Shown here one piece after another: positions 46,325-56,701 of a stretch of 64,000 bases of DNA; within the stretch, counting starts at the first letter, position 1, and the number at the start of each line of letters is the position of its first letter. The notes under the pieces are model-generated. The model was given only the letters and a program-made list of their open reading frames with translations. It had not been told where the DNA came from and made no database searches. Source of the stretch: Dryocola boscaweniae (lineage in GTDB: Bacteria > Pseudomonadota > Gammaproteobacteria > Enterobacterales > Enterobacteriaceae). Both the position numbers and the translations under genes were made by a program. The stretch lies in the NCBI RefSeq assembly GCF_025215095.1, contig NZ_JALHAP010000076.1, positions 215,319-279,318 of the forward strand, read 5' to 3'.

Positions 46325-48265
46325 TTAAACCGAGTATCTTTGAGAATATTTTTTCACGTTGCTGTCGAGCGGCGCAGAGGCGGCAAAGAAATCACCCTGA
46401 GCGCCGCTCACCCCTTTCTCTACCAGCGTCTGCCATTCACTACGTTTTCTTACACCCGTGGCAAAAACCTGAGTTTGCGTTCCATGACAGGCTTCAACCA
46501 GGCTTTGTACAAATAACTGGTTTTCGGTTCGCTTCTCGATGTTTCTCACCAGCCCCGGATGAAGCTTAATAAGTTCTATATTCAGCGTCTTGATGTAGGT
46601 TGTACTCACAACGGTTAAGCCCGCCTGTACAACCGCAACACGAGCACCCAACGCCTTTATTAAACGTATAACTGGTTGTAACCGGCTGATGTGTTGACAA
46701 ACATCTGCCTCTGCAAGTTCAAAAATAATTCGTTTACGGAGCGATTTTTCACATTGCATTAACGCATCCCTTAACCAGCGCTGGAAAGGAACGCGGATCA
46801 GCGAGTCGACGGTTATCTGGATGGCCAGCGTTTCTTCCGGCCAGAAGCTGACAAGAGGAAGGGCGCGGGTAACCAACTGGCGGTCATATTGTTCGAACAA
46901 ACCGAACTGCCTCACCATCGGCATATACTCAGCCGAAAGAACTTCCTGTTCACCATCAAAGATACGGCACATGATTTCGCGATGGTGGGTATACCCGTCG
47001 CGCATTACCGCCGGTTTTTGATAGAAACGCGGGCCGCCGCGTCGCAGCGCCTGCTCAATGAGCGTACGCCACTTAACGTTTCCTCGCCCCTTTTCAGGCA
47101 GTTTATCGTCATACACCGACCAGCTATTCGCCCCCTGCAAAGAGGCATTGCGGGTTGCCACCTCAGCATTCTCCATGACCTGCTCTTTGGTCTGCCCGCT
47201 ACGCCATGCGCAAATACCGATATGCAGCATATCGTTACGATCTAACATGCGGGTTGGCGGCAGGGTATCTATGGCCGTCAGAAGCTGGCTTGCAATGCCA
47301 TCGGCTTCTTTTAACGTGCGATGCGGCAGCAGAACGGCAAAATCGCTACGGAAATAGCGCGCCAGCAACGCGCCGGGATAGCGCATCACAAAGGTCGACA
47401 GCATATTAATAAGCGTAAAGAGGTATTCTTCGGTCGCCGGGCGGCCCCAGGTATCATGGAGAGTGTCGAAATCAGGCAGGCGGATAATCATCACGACGCC
47501 ATATGCGCCAACCCGCTCCTGGTCTTCAAGCAGCGTCGCCAACTGGTTATCAAAAAACAGCCGATTATTAAGCCCGGTTTTCGCGTCTTGTGCGGCGAAA
47601 GCGCGAATCAGCGTGTCCATTTTGCTGCGCTGTTCGCTTGCGTTTTGTAAATCAGAAAGCAGCACGTCAAGCGCGCTGCTGGCGCGGGTCGGCCACTCAA
47701 GCACCGAACCCCTCACTTCTGAACTCCGCTCGCCGTTAAGAATTCGGGTGGCGCGGGTTTCCAGCAACTCTTCTCCTGCGAGCTGTTTTTTCATCCAGCG
47801 AACGGCAAAAAACAGCACCACTACCATTAAACCGATAGCGACTGTGAGCGGCACGGTGTTAAACAAAGAGTTGTAGTAATTCGTCACGGGATCGCGAAAA
47901 GTCAGGCTGACAAACATGCCGGGATGTTTCATTAATTCAACCGTTACGCTGCGATAGCCGTAATGAGTGCCGGCAGGGTTATAGACCTGTTTCAGCTCAT
48001 GTTCGTACACCACTTTGTCACCCATCCTAAGATGAATTTCAGTGATATCGATGGGAACCATGACTTCATTAAGACGAGCAAGCAACGCCTGTGGAGAAGA
48101 GGTGACCAGTTCGTTATCAATAATGGTGGCGACGGCCAGCACCCGCTGATTAACTTTTTCATGCGCTGCGTTAAAAAAACTCAGCGAGCACCCGATTAGC
48201 GTCACAAAGATAGCCAACCCGGTGAGTAAGGTCATGAAAGCAGAAAGCTTCGTCGTTAATCGCAT
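46325..48265 (-). CDS. csrD: CsrB/CsrC decay regulator CsrD
   Basis: A 646-residue membrane protein that makes the small RNAs CsrB and CsrC susceptible to RNase E, thereby setting CsrA activity. Two membrane helices (about 11-32 and 133-155) flank a periplasmic domain. Degenerate GGDEF and EAL domains follow: the GGDEF motif reads RSDF (in ARYFRSDFAVLLP) and the EAL position reads EIM, so no cyclic di-GMP turnover is expected. ATG 48265 gives the E. coli length. The periplasmic domain is the most divergent part relative to E. coli. Confidence 0.94.
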   Translation of the reverse strand: MRLTTKLSAFMTLLTGLAIFVTLIGCSLSFFNAAHEKVNQRVLAVATIIDNELVTSSPQALLARLNEVMVPIDITEIHLRMGDKVVYEHELKQVYNPAGTHYGYRSVTVELMKHPGMFVSLTFRDPVTNYYNSLFNTVPLTVAIGLMVVVLFFAVRWMKKQLAGEELLETRATRILNGERSSEVRGSVLEWPTRASSALDVLLSDLQNASEQRSKMDTLIRAFAAQDAKTGLNNRLFFDNQLATLLEDQERVGAYGVVMIIRLPDFDTLHDTWGRPATEEYLFTLINMLSTFVMRYPGALLARYFRSDFAVLLPHRTLKEADGIASQLLTAIDTLPPTRMLDRNDMLHIGICAWRSGQTKEQVMENAEVATRNASLQGANSWSVYDDKLPEKGRGNVKWRTLIEQALRRGGPRFYQKPAVMRDGYTHHREIMCRIFDGEQEVLSAEYMPMVRQFGLFEQYDRQLVTRALPLVSFWPEETLAIQITVDSLIRVPFQRWLRDALMQCEKSLRKRIIFELAEADVCQHISRLQPVIRLIKALGARVAVVQAGLTVVSTTYIKTLNIELIKLHPGLVRNIEKRTENQLFVQSLVEACHGTQTQVFATGVRKRSEWQTLVEKGVSGAQGDFFAASAPLDSNVKKYSQRYSV

Positions 48266-48558
48266 CCTTGTGTTAACTCCGTATGATGAAAAATGTCGCC
48301 TTAAACCGGGCCATGATTGACGCGGCATTACATAGTAAAAGCCAATGCCAGGCAAATACCCACAGACAAAATATCGCCATTGATTGCGAAAAACGGGCAT
48401 TACGCGTCAATTAGCGAGTATATACGCCTGCTTTTTTTTTCCAATGATATGCCCTTCGCGTGGCAGTCCCGTTGACTTAAATTTCAATTTTTTGTGACAT
48501 ATTCGCCGGGATGCAACTTCTCCGTCATGCTTAATAAAAAGCCCTACTGGAGATTGCC

Positions 48559-49563
48559 ATGAAGAAGGTTACTCATCTGACCGAAGCGGACGTTACGCCA
48601 GAATCCGTTTTTTTGCTTAAGCGTCGTCAGATACTCAAAGCGCTTGGGGTTGGCGCGGCGGCGCTTTCTCTTCCGCGCACGGCTGACGCAGACATTCTCT
48701 CGTGGTTTAAAGGTAATGACCGCCCGCCCGCTCCGTCAGGTAAACCGCTGACATTCAGCCAGCCCGCGCAATGGCAGGCAAAACTCCCCCTCACGCCGGT
48801 TGATAAGGTCACCGGTTATAACAATTTTTATGAGTTTGGGCTGGATAAAGCCGATCCGGCAGCAAACGCGGGCAGCCTGAAAACCGATCCCTGGCAGGTG
48901 AAAATTAGCGGTGAAGTCGCCAAACCCATGACGCTCGATCTGGATGACTTATACAAACGCTTTCCATTAGAAGAACGCATTTACCGCATGCGCTGCGTGG
49001 AGGCCTGGTCAATGGTGGTGCCGTGGATAGGCTTCCCGCTAAGCAAATTGCTGGCGCTAGTCGAGCCGACCAGCAATGCTAAGTATGTCGCCTTTGAAAC
49101 GCTCTACGCGCCGGAACAAATGCCCGGCCAGAAGGATCGTTTTATTGGCGGCGGCCTGAAATACCCGTATGTGGAAGGGCTTCGTCTCGACGAGGCCATG
49201 CACCCGCTGACCATGCTGACCGTTGGCGTTTACGGCAAAGCGCTGCCGCCGCAAAATGGCGCGCCCATTCGTCTCACCGTTCCCTGGAAATATGGTTTCA
49301 AGGGCATCAAGTCTATCGTCAGCATTAAGTTAGTTCGTGAATTACCGCCAACAACCTGGAACATGGCCGCGCCGGACGAATACGGGTTCTATGCCAATGT
49401 GAATCCACATGTTGATCACCCCCGCTGGTCACAGGCGTCGGAAAGATTTATCGGTTCCGGCGGCGTGCTGGATGTAAAACGTCAGCCAACCTCGCTGTTT
49501 AACGGTTATGCAGAGCAGGTTGCTTCGTTGTATCGCGGTTTGAATCTTAAGGAGAATTTTTAA
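48559..49563 (+). CDS. msrP: periplasmic protein-methionine-sulfoxide reductase catalytic subunit MsrP
   Basis: A 334-residue molybdoenzyme (YedY) of the sulfite oxidase family that repairs oxidised methionines in periplasmic proteins. A twin-arginine signal is present ([10 protein letters not shown], residues 21-30). The molybdenum ligand is Cys146 ([10 protein letters not shown]). ATG 48559 gives the E. coli length. Its stop directly abuts the GTG start of msrQ. Confidence 0.96.
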   Translation: MKKVTHLTEADVTPESVFLLKRRQILKALGVGAAALSLPRTADADILSWFKGNDRPPAPSGKPLTFSQPAQWQAKLPLTPVDKVTGYNNFYEFGLDKADPAANAGSLKTDPWQVKISGEVAKPMTLDLDDLYKRFPLEERIYRMRCVEAWSMVVPWIGFPLSKLLALVEPTSNAKYVAFETLYAPEQMPGQKDRFIGGGLKYPYVEGLRLDEAMHPLTMLTVGVYGKALPPQNGAPIRLTVPWKYGFKGIKSIVSIKLVRELPPTTWNMAAPDEYGFYANVNPHVDHPRWSQASERFIGSGGVLDVKRQPTSLFNGYAEQVASLYRGLNLKENF

Positions 49564-50163
49564 GTGCGGCTGACTGCGAAACAAATTACCTGGCTGAAGG
49601 TGGCCCTACATCTCGCCGCCTTCCTGCCTTTTATATGGCTGTTCTATGCCGCCAGTCAGGGACTGTTTAGCGCGGATCCGGCGAAAGATATTCAGCATTT
49701 TACCGGCAGAATGGCGCTGAAATTGTTACTGGCTACGTTATTGATAACGCCGCTTGCCCGCTATGCTAAACAACCTTTGCTTATTCGCACACGTCGTTTG
49801 CTTGGCGTCTGGTGCTTTGCCTGGGCGACGCTGCATTTGGTCAGCTATTCGTTACTGGAGTTGGGGATAAGCAACCTGAGCCTGCTCGGTCAGGAACTGA
49901 TAACGCGTCCCTATCTGTCTTTGGGTATTATTAGCTGGTTTGTTTTGCTGGCTTTAGCCGCGACCTCGACGCAAAGCGCGCAACGTAAGCTAGGTTCTCG
50001 CTGGCAAAAACTGCATAACTTCGTGTATTTGGTAGCTATCCTTGCGCCTGTTCACTATCTTTGGTCGGTAAAAATTATCTCTCCTCAGCCCTTGCTTTAT
50101 GCTTTAGGTGCATTCATCCTCCTCGCCCTGCGTTATAAGAAGTTTCGTCAGTGGTGGCGTTAA
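49564..50163 (+). CDS. msrQ: MsrP haem-binding membrane subunit MsrQ
   Basis: A 199-residue six-helix membrane protein (YedZ) of the ferric reductase-like family. It passes electrons from the respiratory chain or flavin reductase to MsrP. Haem histidines lie in membrane helices ([24 protein letters not shown]). The start is GTG immediately after the msrP stop. Confidence 0.95.
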   Translation: MRLTAKQITWLKVALHLAAFLPFIWLFYAASQGLFSADPAKDIQHFTGRMALKLLLATLLITPLARYAKQPLLIRTRRLLGVWCFAWATLHLVSYSLLELGISNLSLLGQELITRPYLSLGIISWFVLLALAATSTQSAQRKLGSRWQKLHNFVYLVAILAPVHYLWSVKIISPQPLLYALGAFILLALRYKKFRQWWR

Positions 50164-50423
50164 GCCTGTAAATACGACCCTTCCGAAATTCTGAAAATGT
50201 GCTCACGCTGGCAAAAAAGACGTTTGCCGGGCAGGCGTCTTAAGCGATATCAGTTGGAAATCTTCCCTGATAAGACCAGTATTTAGCTGCCAAATGCTAC
50301 GAAATCGTTATAATGTGCGACTTTGGTTTTTCCGAGGGGTCATTTTTAGGCTCTGAAGGTGACAACCGGGCAACTTAGGTATATTTTGTAAAATGCCTAC
50401 AAATTGCAGGAGATGGCAGCACG

Positions 50424-50876
50424 ATGTCGGGTAAATTTCACATTTTGCTTTTGAACGGTCCAAATCTGAATATGCTGGGAACGCGCGAGCCGGATAAATA
50501 CGGCGACCAGACTCTGGCACAGATTGTTAACATGCTTGAAAACGAAGCGAAAACCCTCAACGTGTCGCTCAGCCACCTGCAATCGAATGCGGAATATGCG
50601 CTAATCGACCGAATTCATCAGGCGAAAGACGACGTCGACTTTATTCTGATTAATCCGGCCGCGTTTACGCATACGAGCGTTGCGCTGCGTGATGCCCTGC
50701 TTGCGGTGAATATCCCGTTTATCGAGATCCATCTGAGCAATGTGCATGCGCGCGAACCGTTCCGCCATCATTCGTATCTTTCTGATAAAGCTGTCGGCGT
50801 TATCTGCGGATTAGGCGCTGACGGTTATTCATATGCACTACAGACGGCGGTCAAACGCCTGTCAAAATCCATCTAA
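50424..50876 (+). CDS. aroQ: type II 3-dehydroquinate dehydratase AroQ
   Basis: A 150-residue dodecameric enzyme of the shikimate pathway. The lid loop with catalytic Arg and Tyr26 (GTREPDKYG) and the active histidine region ([19 protein letters not shown]) are present. AGGAGA lies upstream of ATG 50424. The 260 bases before it hold the promoter region. accB follows after 21 bases, so the three genes probably form one transcript. Confidence 0.96.
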   Translation: MSGKFHILLLNGPNLNMLGTREPDKYGDQTLAQIVNMLENEAKTLNVSLSHLQSNAEYALIDRIHQAKDDVDFILINPAAFTHTSVALRDALLAVNIPFIEIHLSNVHAREPFRHHSYLSDKAVGVICGLGADGYSYALQTAVKRLSKSI

Positions 50877-50897
50877 ACAAGAGTACGGAACCCACTC

Positions 50898-51377
50898 ATG
50901 GATATTCGTAAGATTAAAAAACTGATCGAGCTGGTTGAAGAATCAGGCATCTCCGAACTGGAAATTTCTGAAGGCGAAGAGTCTGTTCGTATCAGCCGTA
51001 GCGCGCCAAACGCGAGCTACCCGATGATGCAACAAGCTTATGCTGCACCAATGTACCAGCCACAGCCGCAACCTGGTCTGTCTAACGCTGTTGCACCTAC
51101 CGCCGCCCCGGCGATGGAAGCGCCAGCGGCTGCTGAAGTCAGTGGTCACATCGTACGTTCCCCGATGGTCGGTACTTTCTACCGCACCCCAAGCCCGGAT
51201 GCGAAAGCGTTTGTTGAAGTTGGCCAGAAAGTTAACGTTGGCGACACTCTGTGCATCGTTGAAGCAATGAAAATGATGAACCAGATCGAAGCTGACAAAT
51301 CTGGCGTGGTGAAGGCCATTCTGGTGGAAAACGGCCAACCGGTAGAATTTGACGAGCCGCTGGTCGTCATCGAGTAA
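50898..51377 (+). CDS. accB: biotin carboxyl carrier protein AccB
   Basis: The 159-residue biotin carrier of acetyl-CoA carboxylase, three residues longer than E. coli. The biotinylated lysine is Lys125 (EAMKMM), within the C-terminal lipoyl-like domain that has the bacterial thumb (TPSPDAK). A proline/alanine-rich linker covers about 50-82. accC follows ten bases later. Confidence 0.97.
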   Translation: MDIRKIKKLIELVEESGISELEISEGEESVRISRSAPNASYPMMQQAYAAPMYQPQPQPGLSNAVAPTAAPAMEAPAAAEVSGHIVRSPMVGTFYRTPSPDAKAFVEVGQKVNVGDTLCIVEAMKMMNQIEADKSGVVKAILVENGQPVEFDEPLVVIE

Positions 51378-51387
51378 CGAGGCGAAC

Positions 51388-52734
51388 ATGCTGGATAAAA
51401 TTGTTATCGCTAACCGTGGTGAGATTGCCCTGCGTATTCTTCGTGCCTGTAAAGAACTGGGCATCAAGACCGTCGCCGTGCACTCCACCGCGGACCGCGA
51501 CTTAAAACACGTACTGCTGGCGGATGAGACGGTCTGTATCGGCCCGGCTCCGTCCGTAAAAAGCTATCTGAACATCCCGGCAATTATCTCTGCGGCTGAA
51601 ATCACTGGCGCAGTAGCGATTCACCCGGGTTACGGCTTCCTGTCTGAAAACGCCAACTTTGCCGAGCAGGTTGAGCGTTCTGGCTTTATCTTCATTGGCC
51701 CGCGTGCTGAAACTATCCGTCTGATGGGCGATAAAGTTTCTGCAATCAACGCCATGAAAAAAGCCGGCGTGCCTTGTGTGCCAGGCTCTGACGGCCCGCT
51801 GAACGACGATATGGATAAGAACCGCGCCCATGCGAAACGCATCGGTTATCCGGTAATTATCAAAGCGTCCGGCGGCGGCGGCGGTCGTGGTATGCGCGTG
51901 GTTCGCAGCGATGCGGAACTGGAACAATCCATTAATATGACCCGTGCGGAAGCGAAAGCGGCTTTCAACAACGATATGGTCTATATGGAGAAGTACCTCG
52001 AAAACCCTCGCCATATCGAAATTCAGGTACTGGCGGACGGTCAGGGTAACGCAATCTATCTGGCAGAACGCGACTGCTCCATGCAGCGTCGTCACCAGAA
52101 AGTTGTTGAAGAAGCACCAGCGCCGGGCATCACGCCTGAACTGCGCCGCTTCATCGGCGAGCGTTGCGCGAAAGCCTGTGTCGATATCAACTATCGTGGT
52201 GCGGGCACCTTCGAGTTCCTGTTCGAAAACGGCGAGTTCTACTTCATTGAGATGAACACCCGTATTCAGGTTGAGCATCCGGTCACTGAAATGATTACCG
52301 GCGTTGACCTGATCAAAGAACAACTGCGTATCGCTGCCGGTCAGCCGCTGTCTATCAAGCAGGATGAAGTTCATGTTAAAGGCCACGCGGTGGAATGCCG
52401 TATTAACGCCGAAGACCCGAACACCTTCCTGCCAAGCCCGGGCAAAATCACCCGCTTCCATGCGCCAGGTGGTTTTGGCGTGCGCTGGGAATCGCATATT
52501 TACGCCGGTTATACAGTGCCGCCGTACTACGACTCCATGATTGGCAAACTGATCTGTTACGGCGAAACCCGTGAAGTGGCGATCTCTCGTATGAAGAACG
52601 CCCTGGCTGAGCTGATCATCGATGGCATTAAAACCAACGTTGAGCTGCAGACCCGTATCATGAACGACGAACACTTCCAGCATGGTGGCACTAACATCCA
52701 CTATCTGGAGAAAAAGCTGGGTCTTCAGGACTAA
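51388..52734 (+). CDS. accC: biotin carboxylase AccC
   Basis: The 448-residue ATP-grasp biotin carboxylase of acetyl-CoA carboxylase. Glycine-rich ATP loop ([12 protein letters not shown]), metal and catalytic residues ([16 protein letters not shown]) are present. The frame is open upstream, but ATG 51388 starts [12 protein letters not shown] with GAGGCG upstream. Ends with a strong terminator. Confidence 0.98.
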   Translation: MLDKIVIANRGEIALRILRACKELGIKTVAVHSTADRDLKHVLLADETVCIGPAPSVKSYLNIPAIISAAEITGAVAIHPGYGFLSENANFAEQVERSGFIFIGPRAETIRLMGDKVSAINAMKKAGVPCVPGSDGPLNDDMDKNRAHAKRIGYPVIIKASGGGGGRGMRVVRSDAELEQSINMTRAEAKAAFNNDMVYMEKYLENPRHIEIQVLADGQGNAIYLAERDCSMQRRHQKVVEEAPAPGITPELRRFIGERCAKACVDINYRGAGTFEFLFENGEFYFIEMNTRIQVEHPVTEMITGVDLIKEQLRIAAGQPLSIKQDEVHVKGHAVECRINAEDPNTFLPSPGKITRFHAPGGFGVRWESHIYAGYTVPPYYDSMIGKLICYGETREVAISRMKNALAELIIDGIKTNVELQTRIMNDEHFQHGGTNIHYLEKKLGLQD

Positions 52735-52753
52735 GCTTTTCTACTACGTCGCT

Positions 52754-52785
52754 AAAAAGGCCGCTTGCGCGGCCTTTTCTTTTTT
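52754..52785 (+). terminator. terminator of accBC
   Basis: AAAAAGGCCGC/GCGGCCTTTT with loop TTGC is followed by CTTTTTT, a typical strong rho-independent terminator. Confidence 0.92.
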
Positions 52786-52845
52786 GATCCCCCTCCTGCT
52801 GCTATGCGTTACAATCGCCGCTTTCCGCGAATTCAAGGGACGATA

Positions 52846-53088
52846 ATGGACACGCGTTTTGTTCAGGCCCATAAAGAAGCGCGCTGGGCGCTGTGGCTAA
52901 CCCTGGCCTACCTCGCAGCTTGGTTAGTGGCTGCTTACTTACCCGGTAATGAGATTGGCCCGACCGGCCTGCCGCACTGGTTTGAGATGGCCTGTCTGCT
53001 GGTACCGCTGGTTTTTATTCTGCTGTGCTGGATGATGGTGAAGTTTATCTTCCGGGATATTCCGCTGGAGGACGACAATGCAGCTTGA
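52846..53088 (+). CDS. yhdT: YhdT family membrane protein
   Basis: An 80-residue DUF997 protein with two membrane helices (about 14-34 and 45-67). It overlaps panF by 11 bases and is found next to panF in enterics, so a link to pantothenate uptake is often assumed but not shown. ATG 52846 gives the E. coli length, with GGGACGA before it. Confidence 0.92.
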   Translation: MDTRFVQAHKEARWALWLTLAYLAAWLVAAYLPGNEIGPTGLPHWFEMACLLVPLVFILLCWMMVKFIFRDIPLEDDNAA

Positions 53089-54532
53089 AGTTGTCCTGCC
53101 CCTCGTAGCTTATCTGCTCGTGGTGTTTGGCTTATCCATTTACGCTATGCGCAAACGTAGCGCCGGTAACTTCCTGAACGAATACTTCCTGGGCAGCCGC
53201 TCAATGGGTGGATTCGTATTAGCGATGACCTTAACCGCCACCTATATCAGCGCCAGTTCGTTTATCGGCGGGCCAGGGGCTGCCTATAAATACGGCCTGG
53301 GTTGGGTTCTGCTGGCGATGATCCAGCTACCCGCAGTCTGGTTGTCGTTAGGCATTTTAGGGAAGAAGTTTGCCATTCTGGCCCGCCGTTACAATGCGGT
53401 GACGCTTAACGATATGCTTTATGCCCGCTACCAAAGCCGCCTGCTGGTCTGGCTGGCAAGCCTGAGCCTGCTGGTTGCTTTTATCGGCGCGATGACCGTG
53501 CAGTTTATCGGTGGCGCTCGCCTGCTTGAGACCGCTGCGGGTATTCCTTACGAAACCGGCCTGCTGATTTTCGGGATCAGCATTGCGCTTTACACCGCGT
53601 TCGGCGGTTTTCGTGCCAGTGTATTAAACGACGCAATGCAGGGACTTGTGATGTTGCTTGGCACCGTCCTGCTGTTGATTGGCGTAATTCATGCCGCAGG
53701 CGGTCTCGAAAGTGCCGTTGATAAACTTCAGCATATCGATCCGAAGCTGGTTTCTCCGCAGGGCGCAGATAACATTCTTTCACCGGCCTTTATGACCTCG
53801 TTCTGGGTGCTGGTGTGCTTTGGCGTGATTGGTTTGCCGCACACCGCCGTGCGCTGCATCTCCTATAAAGACAGTAAAGCCGTTCACCGAGGCATTATTC
53901 TGGGCACTATCGTGGTGGCCATATTGATGTTTGGCATGCATCTGGCGGGCGCGCTGGGTCGGGCCGTACTGCCGGATCTGCACGTGCCGGATCTTGTCAT
54001 TCCTACGCTAATGGTTACGGTACTGCCGCCCGTGGCGGCCGGGATCTTTCTTGCGGCGCCGATGGCGGCCATTATGTCTACCATCAACGCGCAACTGCTT
54101 CAGTCCTCTGCGACGATCGTAAAAGATCTCTACCTCAACATGAGGCCTGAGCAGATCCGCAATGAAAAGCTGCTTAAGCGCATGTCCTCCGTCATTACGC
54201 TGGTATTAGGCGCTCTGTTATTGCTTGCCGCCTGGCGTCCGCCGGAGATGATAATCTGGCTTAACCTGCTCGCTTTCGGCGGCCTGGAAGCTGTGTTCCT
54301 CTGGCCGCTGGTGCTGGGCCTGTACTGGGAACGTGCGAATGCGACGGGCGCGCTAAGCGCGATGATCGTAGGCGGCGTGCTGTATGCCCTGCTGGCAAGT
54401 TTTAATATCCAGCTATTCAGCTTCCACCCGATCGTTCCTTCACTATTATTAAGCTTGCTGGCCTTCGTGATCGGCAACCGCTTTGGCCACAGGATGCCTG
54501 AGCCAGCGCTTGTTTCAACTACTGATAAATAA
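53078..54532 (+). CDS. panF: sodium/pantothenate symporter PanF
   Basis: A 484-residue member of the sodium:solute symporter family with about 12 to 13 membrane helices. The family pattern [18 protein letters not shown] and [18 protein letters not shown] is present. It imports pantothenate, the vitamin precursor of coenzyme A, with sodium. It overlaps yhdT by 11 bases and is 11 bases upstream of prmA. Confidence 0.96.
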   Translation: MQLEVVLPLVAYLLVVFGLSIYAMRKRSAGNFLNEYFLGSRSMGGFVLAMTLTATYISASSFIGGPGAAYKYGLGWVLLAMIQLPAVWLSLGILGKKFAILARRYNAVTLNDMLYARYQSRLLVWLASLSLLVAFIGAMTVQFIGGARLLETAAGIPYETGLLIFGISIALYTAFGGFRASVLNDAMQGLVMLLGTVLLLIGVIHAAGGLESAVDKLQHIDPKLVSPQGADNILSPAFMTSFWVLVCFGVIGLPHTAVRCISYKDSKAVHRGIILGTIVVAILMFGMHLAGALGRAVLPDLHVPDLVIPTLMVTVLPPVAAGIFLAAPMAAIMSTINAQLLQSSATIVKDLYLNMRPEQIRNEKLLKRMSSVITLVLGALLLLAAWRPPEMIIWLNLLAFGGLEAVFLWPLVLGLYWERANATGALSAMIVGGVLYALLASFNIQLFSFHPIVPSLLLSLLAFVIGNRFGHRMPEPALVSTTDK

Positions 54533-54543
54533 AGAGTTTCGCC

Positions 54544-55425
54544 ATGCCATGGATTCAACTGAAGATTAATACCTCCGGCTCAAACGCTGAAGAACTCGGC
54601 GATGCCCTGATAGAAAGCGGATCGGTATCCGTTACGTTTCAGGACACGCATGACACGCCGGTATTTGAACCTCTGCCGGGTGAAACTCGTCTGTGGGGCG
54701 ATACCGATGTGATTGGCCTGTTTGATGCCGAAGCCGATATGGCCGAGGTTGTCGCCATCCTTGAAAATCATCCTCTGCTCGGCGAAGGCTTCCACCATAA
54801 AATTGAACAGCTCGAAGACAAAGACTGGGAACGTGAATGGATGGACAACTTTCATCCTATGCGCTTCGGTAAGCGACTATGGATTTGCCCAAGCTGGCGC
54901 GACGTGCCTGACGCAAACGCCGTGAACGTAATGCTCGACCCGGGCCTGGCGTTCGGCACCGGCACTCATCCCACCACTTCTCTTTGCCTTGAATGGCTCG
55001 ACGGGCTGGATTTAGCAGGCAAAACCGTCATCGATTTCGGCTGCGGTTCCGGCATTCTGGCCATTGCCGCTTTGAAGCTGGGCGCGGCAAAAGCCATCGG
55101 CATTGATATCGATCCTCAGGCAATTCAGGCCAGCCGTGATAATGCCCAGCGTAACGGTGTTTCTGAACGCCTGGAGCTTTATTTGCCAAAAGACCAGCCA
55201 GAAGCCATGAGCGCCGACGTGGTGGTCGCTAACATCCTCGCAGGTCCATTGCGTGAACTGGCGCCATTAATCAGCGTGCTGCCGGTCCAGGGAGGTTTTC
55301 TGGGTCTTTCTGGCGTACTGGCAAGCCAGGCGGAAGGCGTTTGCGAAGCCTATGCGGATAAATTCACGCTCGACCCGGTTGCTGAAAAAGAAGAGTGGTG
55401 CCGTATTACGGGGATCAAACGCTAG
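54544..55425 (+). CDS. prmA: ribosomal protein L11 methyltransferase PrmA
   Basis: A 293-residue SAM-dependent enzyme that trimethylates L11 at several positions. The N-terminal substrate-binding domain is at about 1-90; the SAM fold carries [18 protein letters not shown] and the NPPY-like motif VANILAGPL. Length equals E. coli. In E. coli prmA is followed closely by dusB; here a carbonic anhydrase gene intervenes. Confidence 0.97.
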   Translation: MPWIQLKINTSGSNAEELGDALIESGSVSVTFQDTHDTPVFEPLPGETRLWGDTDVIGLFDAEADMAEVVAILENHPLLGEGFHHKIEQLEDKDWEREWMDNFHPMRFGKRLWICPSWRDVPDANAVNVMLDPGLAFGTGTHPTTSLCLEWLDGLDLAGKTVIDFGCGSGILAIAALKLGAAKAIGIDIDPQAIQASRDNAQRNGVSERLELYLPKDQPEAMSADVVVANILAGPLRELAPLISVLPVQGGFLGLSGVLASQAEGVCEAYADKFTLDPVAEKEEWCRITGIKR

Positions 55426-55435
55426 TCTGCTTTCG

Positions 55436-55461
55436 ATAACGTGGTCATAAGGCCACGTTAT
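55436..55461 (+). terminator. hairpin after prmA
   Basis: ATAACGTGG/CCACGTTAT encloses an eight-base loop just after the prmA stop. The following TATT is a poor T-run, so termination is likely only partial. Confidence 0.5.
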
Positions 55462-55586
55462 TATTCCTAAATTTTATCCCTCCACCTTTTTTGCTCCTCG
55501 CGCCCTCAGGCCCTTGCCTTATAATACCCCACTTAATTCATTGAATTAAATAATATTTAAAAACAACATAATCACGGAATGAATAT

Positions 55587-56327
55587 ATGAACAATACTTT
55601 ACGCGCCGCGGCAATCTTCGTTATCACCGTTTTACCGGACTATGCGATGGCATCGCACTGGAGCTATGAAGGGGCAGAATCGCCGGAACACTGGAGCGAA
55701 ACAGGGCCAGAAAATCAGCTGTGCAAAAGCGGGATGAACCAGTCACCGGTAAATATTGACGCAACGGTTAAAGCACATATTACTCCGTTGAAAGCCAGCT
55801 ATATGGATTCCCCGGTTACGCTCCTCAACAATGGCCATACCATTCAGGCAGGGTTCGCGCCTGACGCTAAAGATACCCTGATCGTTGACGGCGCGCCTTA
55901 CCAGCTTGAGCAGCTCCATTTCCACGCTCCGAGCGAAAATACAATCCACGGCAAGCACTACGCTATGGAAATGCACCTGGTCCATAAGAATGCCCAAGGG
56001 GAAATTGCCGTCGTTGCGGTAATGTTCGAGACCGGTGAGGCGAACAGCGAGCTGGACAAACTCTGGCGGAACATGCCGGCAAAAGCGGATGAATCCTTCG
56101 GGCTCAGACAGAAAATTGACGTCAATAAATTGCTGCCGAAAGAGTTATCGCACTATCGCTTCAGCGGCTCTCTGACAACGCCTCCCTGTAGCGAAGGCGT
56201 GCGCTGGCTGGTAATGAAGCACCCGGTGATGCTTTCTGAACAACAGTTGCATCAATTCACCGCGGTTATGCATCATGACAATAATCGACCGGTACAGCCT
56301 CTGCATGGACGCGTCGTGGTGGAATAA
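55587..56327 (+). CDS. cah: periplasmic alpha-carbonic anhydrase
   Basis: A 246-residue alpha-class enzyme that interconverts CO2 and bicarbonate. A signal peptide ends near residue 22 (DYAMA). Zinc ligands are His111 and His113 (QLHFHAPSE) and His130 (EMHLVH). Cys46 and Cys201 should form the usual disulfide, and SGSLTTPPCSEGVRWLV is the family signature around the thiolate region. It has its own AT-rich promoter region and a terminator, so it looks like a single-gene unit inserted between prmA and dusB. The symbol follows the class, not a proven orthology. Confidence 0.92.
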   Translation: MNNTLRAAAIFVITVLPDYAMASHWSYEGAESPEHWSETGPENQLCKSGMNQSPVNIDATVKAHITPLKASYMDSPVTLLNNGHTIQAGFAPDAKDTLIVDGAPYQLEQLHFHAPSENTIHGKHYAMEMHLVHKNAQGEIAVVAVMFETGEANSELDKLWRNMPAKADESFGLRQKIDVNKLLPKELSHYRFSGSLTTPPCSEGVRWLVMKHPVMLSEQQLHQFTAVMHHDNNRPVQPLHGRVVVE

Positions 56328-56332
56328 GCAGC

Positions 56333-56371
56333 AAAAAGGCGGGAAAATGCTCCCGCCGTTAAGCCTTTTTT
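56333..56371 (+). terminator. terminator after carbonic anhydrase
   Basis: GGCGGGA/TCCCGCC is extended by AAAAAGGC pairing with GCCTTTTT after a short spacer; a run of six Ts ends the structure. Good rho-independent terminator. Confidence 0.8.
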
Positions 56372-56633
56372 CCCCGTCCGTCTCCGGCATTTAAGACAGG
56401 AAAAATGCGACATTCGTCGCATTAAAACACCGGGAGTGATGAATAAAGCAGCGATTTATCTGGCTATAACGCCCTAAATAGCAGTTAATTGCTACTGATT
56501 TTACATTAATCCTGAAAGCGCACAAAACAACCAATAATATATAACCTATTAATATTTAAATTTATTTATCGTAGATATTCTCACAGCCTAATGATTCATT
56601 GATCTACAACAGCGGATTGTTCAAAGTTTGTCC

Positions 56634-56670
56634 TTTCATCTCGTGTAAAAAATGCGTAATATACGCCGCC
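56634..56670 (+). promoter_or_regulatory. dusB-fis promoter
   Basis: TTTCAT (-35), 17 bases and TAATAT (-10, 56657-56662) are followed by the GC-rich discriminator ACGCCGCC. The stretch from -10 to the dusB ATG is almost the same as I recall for E. coli fis, a promoter under stringent and growth-phase control, repressed by Fis and helped by IHF. Confidence 0.75.
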
Positions 56671-56701
56671 TTGCAGGTACAGTATGGTCATTTCTTAACT
56701 C

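Larger units (their letters stand above)
56328..56701. other. spacer before dusB (374 bases)
   Basis: It holds the carbonic anhydrase terminator (56333-56371), a small hairpin AATGCGAC/GTCGCATT near 56404, a long AT-rich tract (about 56500-56600) suitable for Fis and IHF binding, and the dusB-fis promoter near 56634-56670. No gene was seen. Confidence 0.6.

Noticed and set aside
51502..52701. A 399-codon minus-strand ORF.
   Set aside because: It lies wholly inside accC and arises from codon bias on the opposite strand; the protein has no recognisable features.
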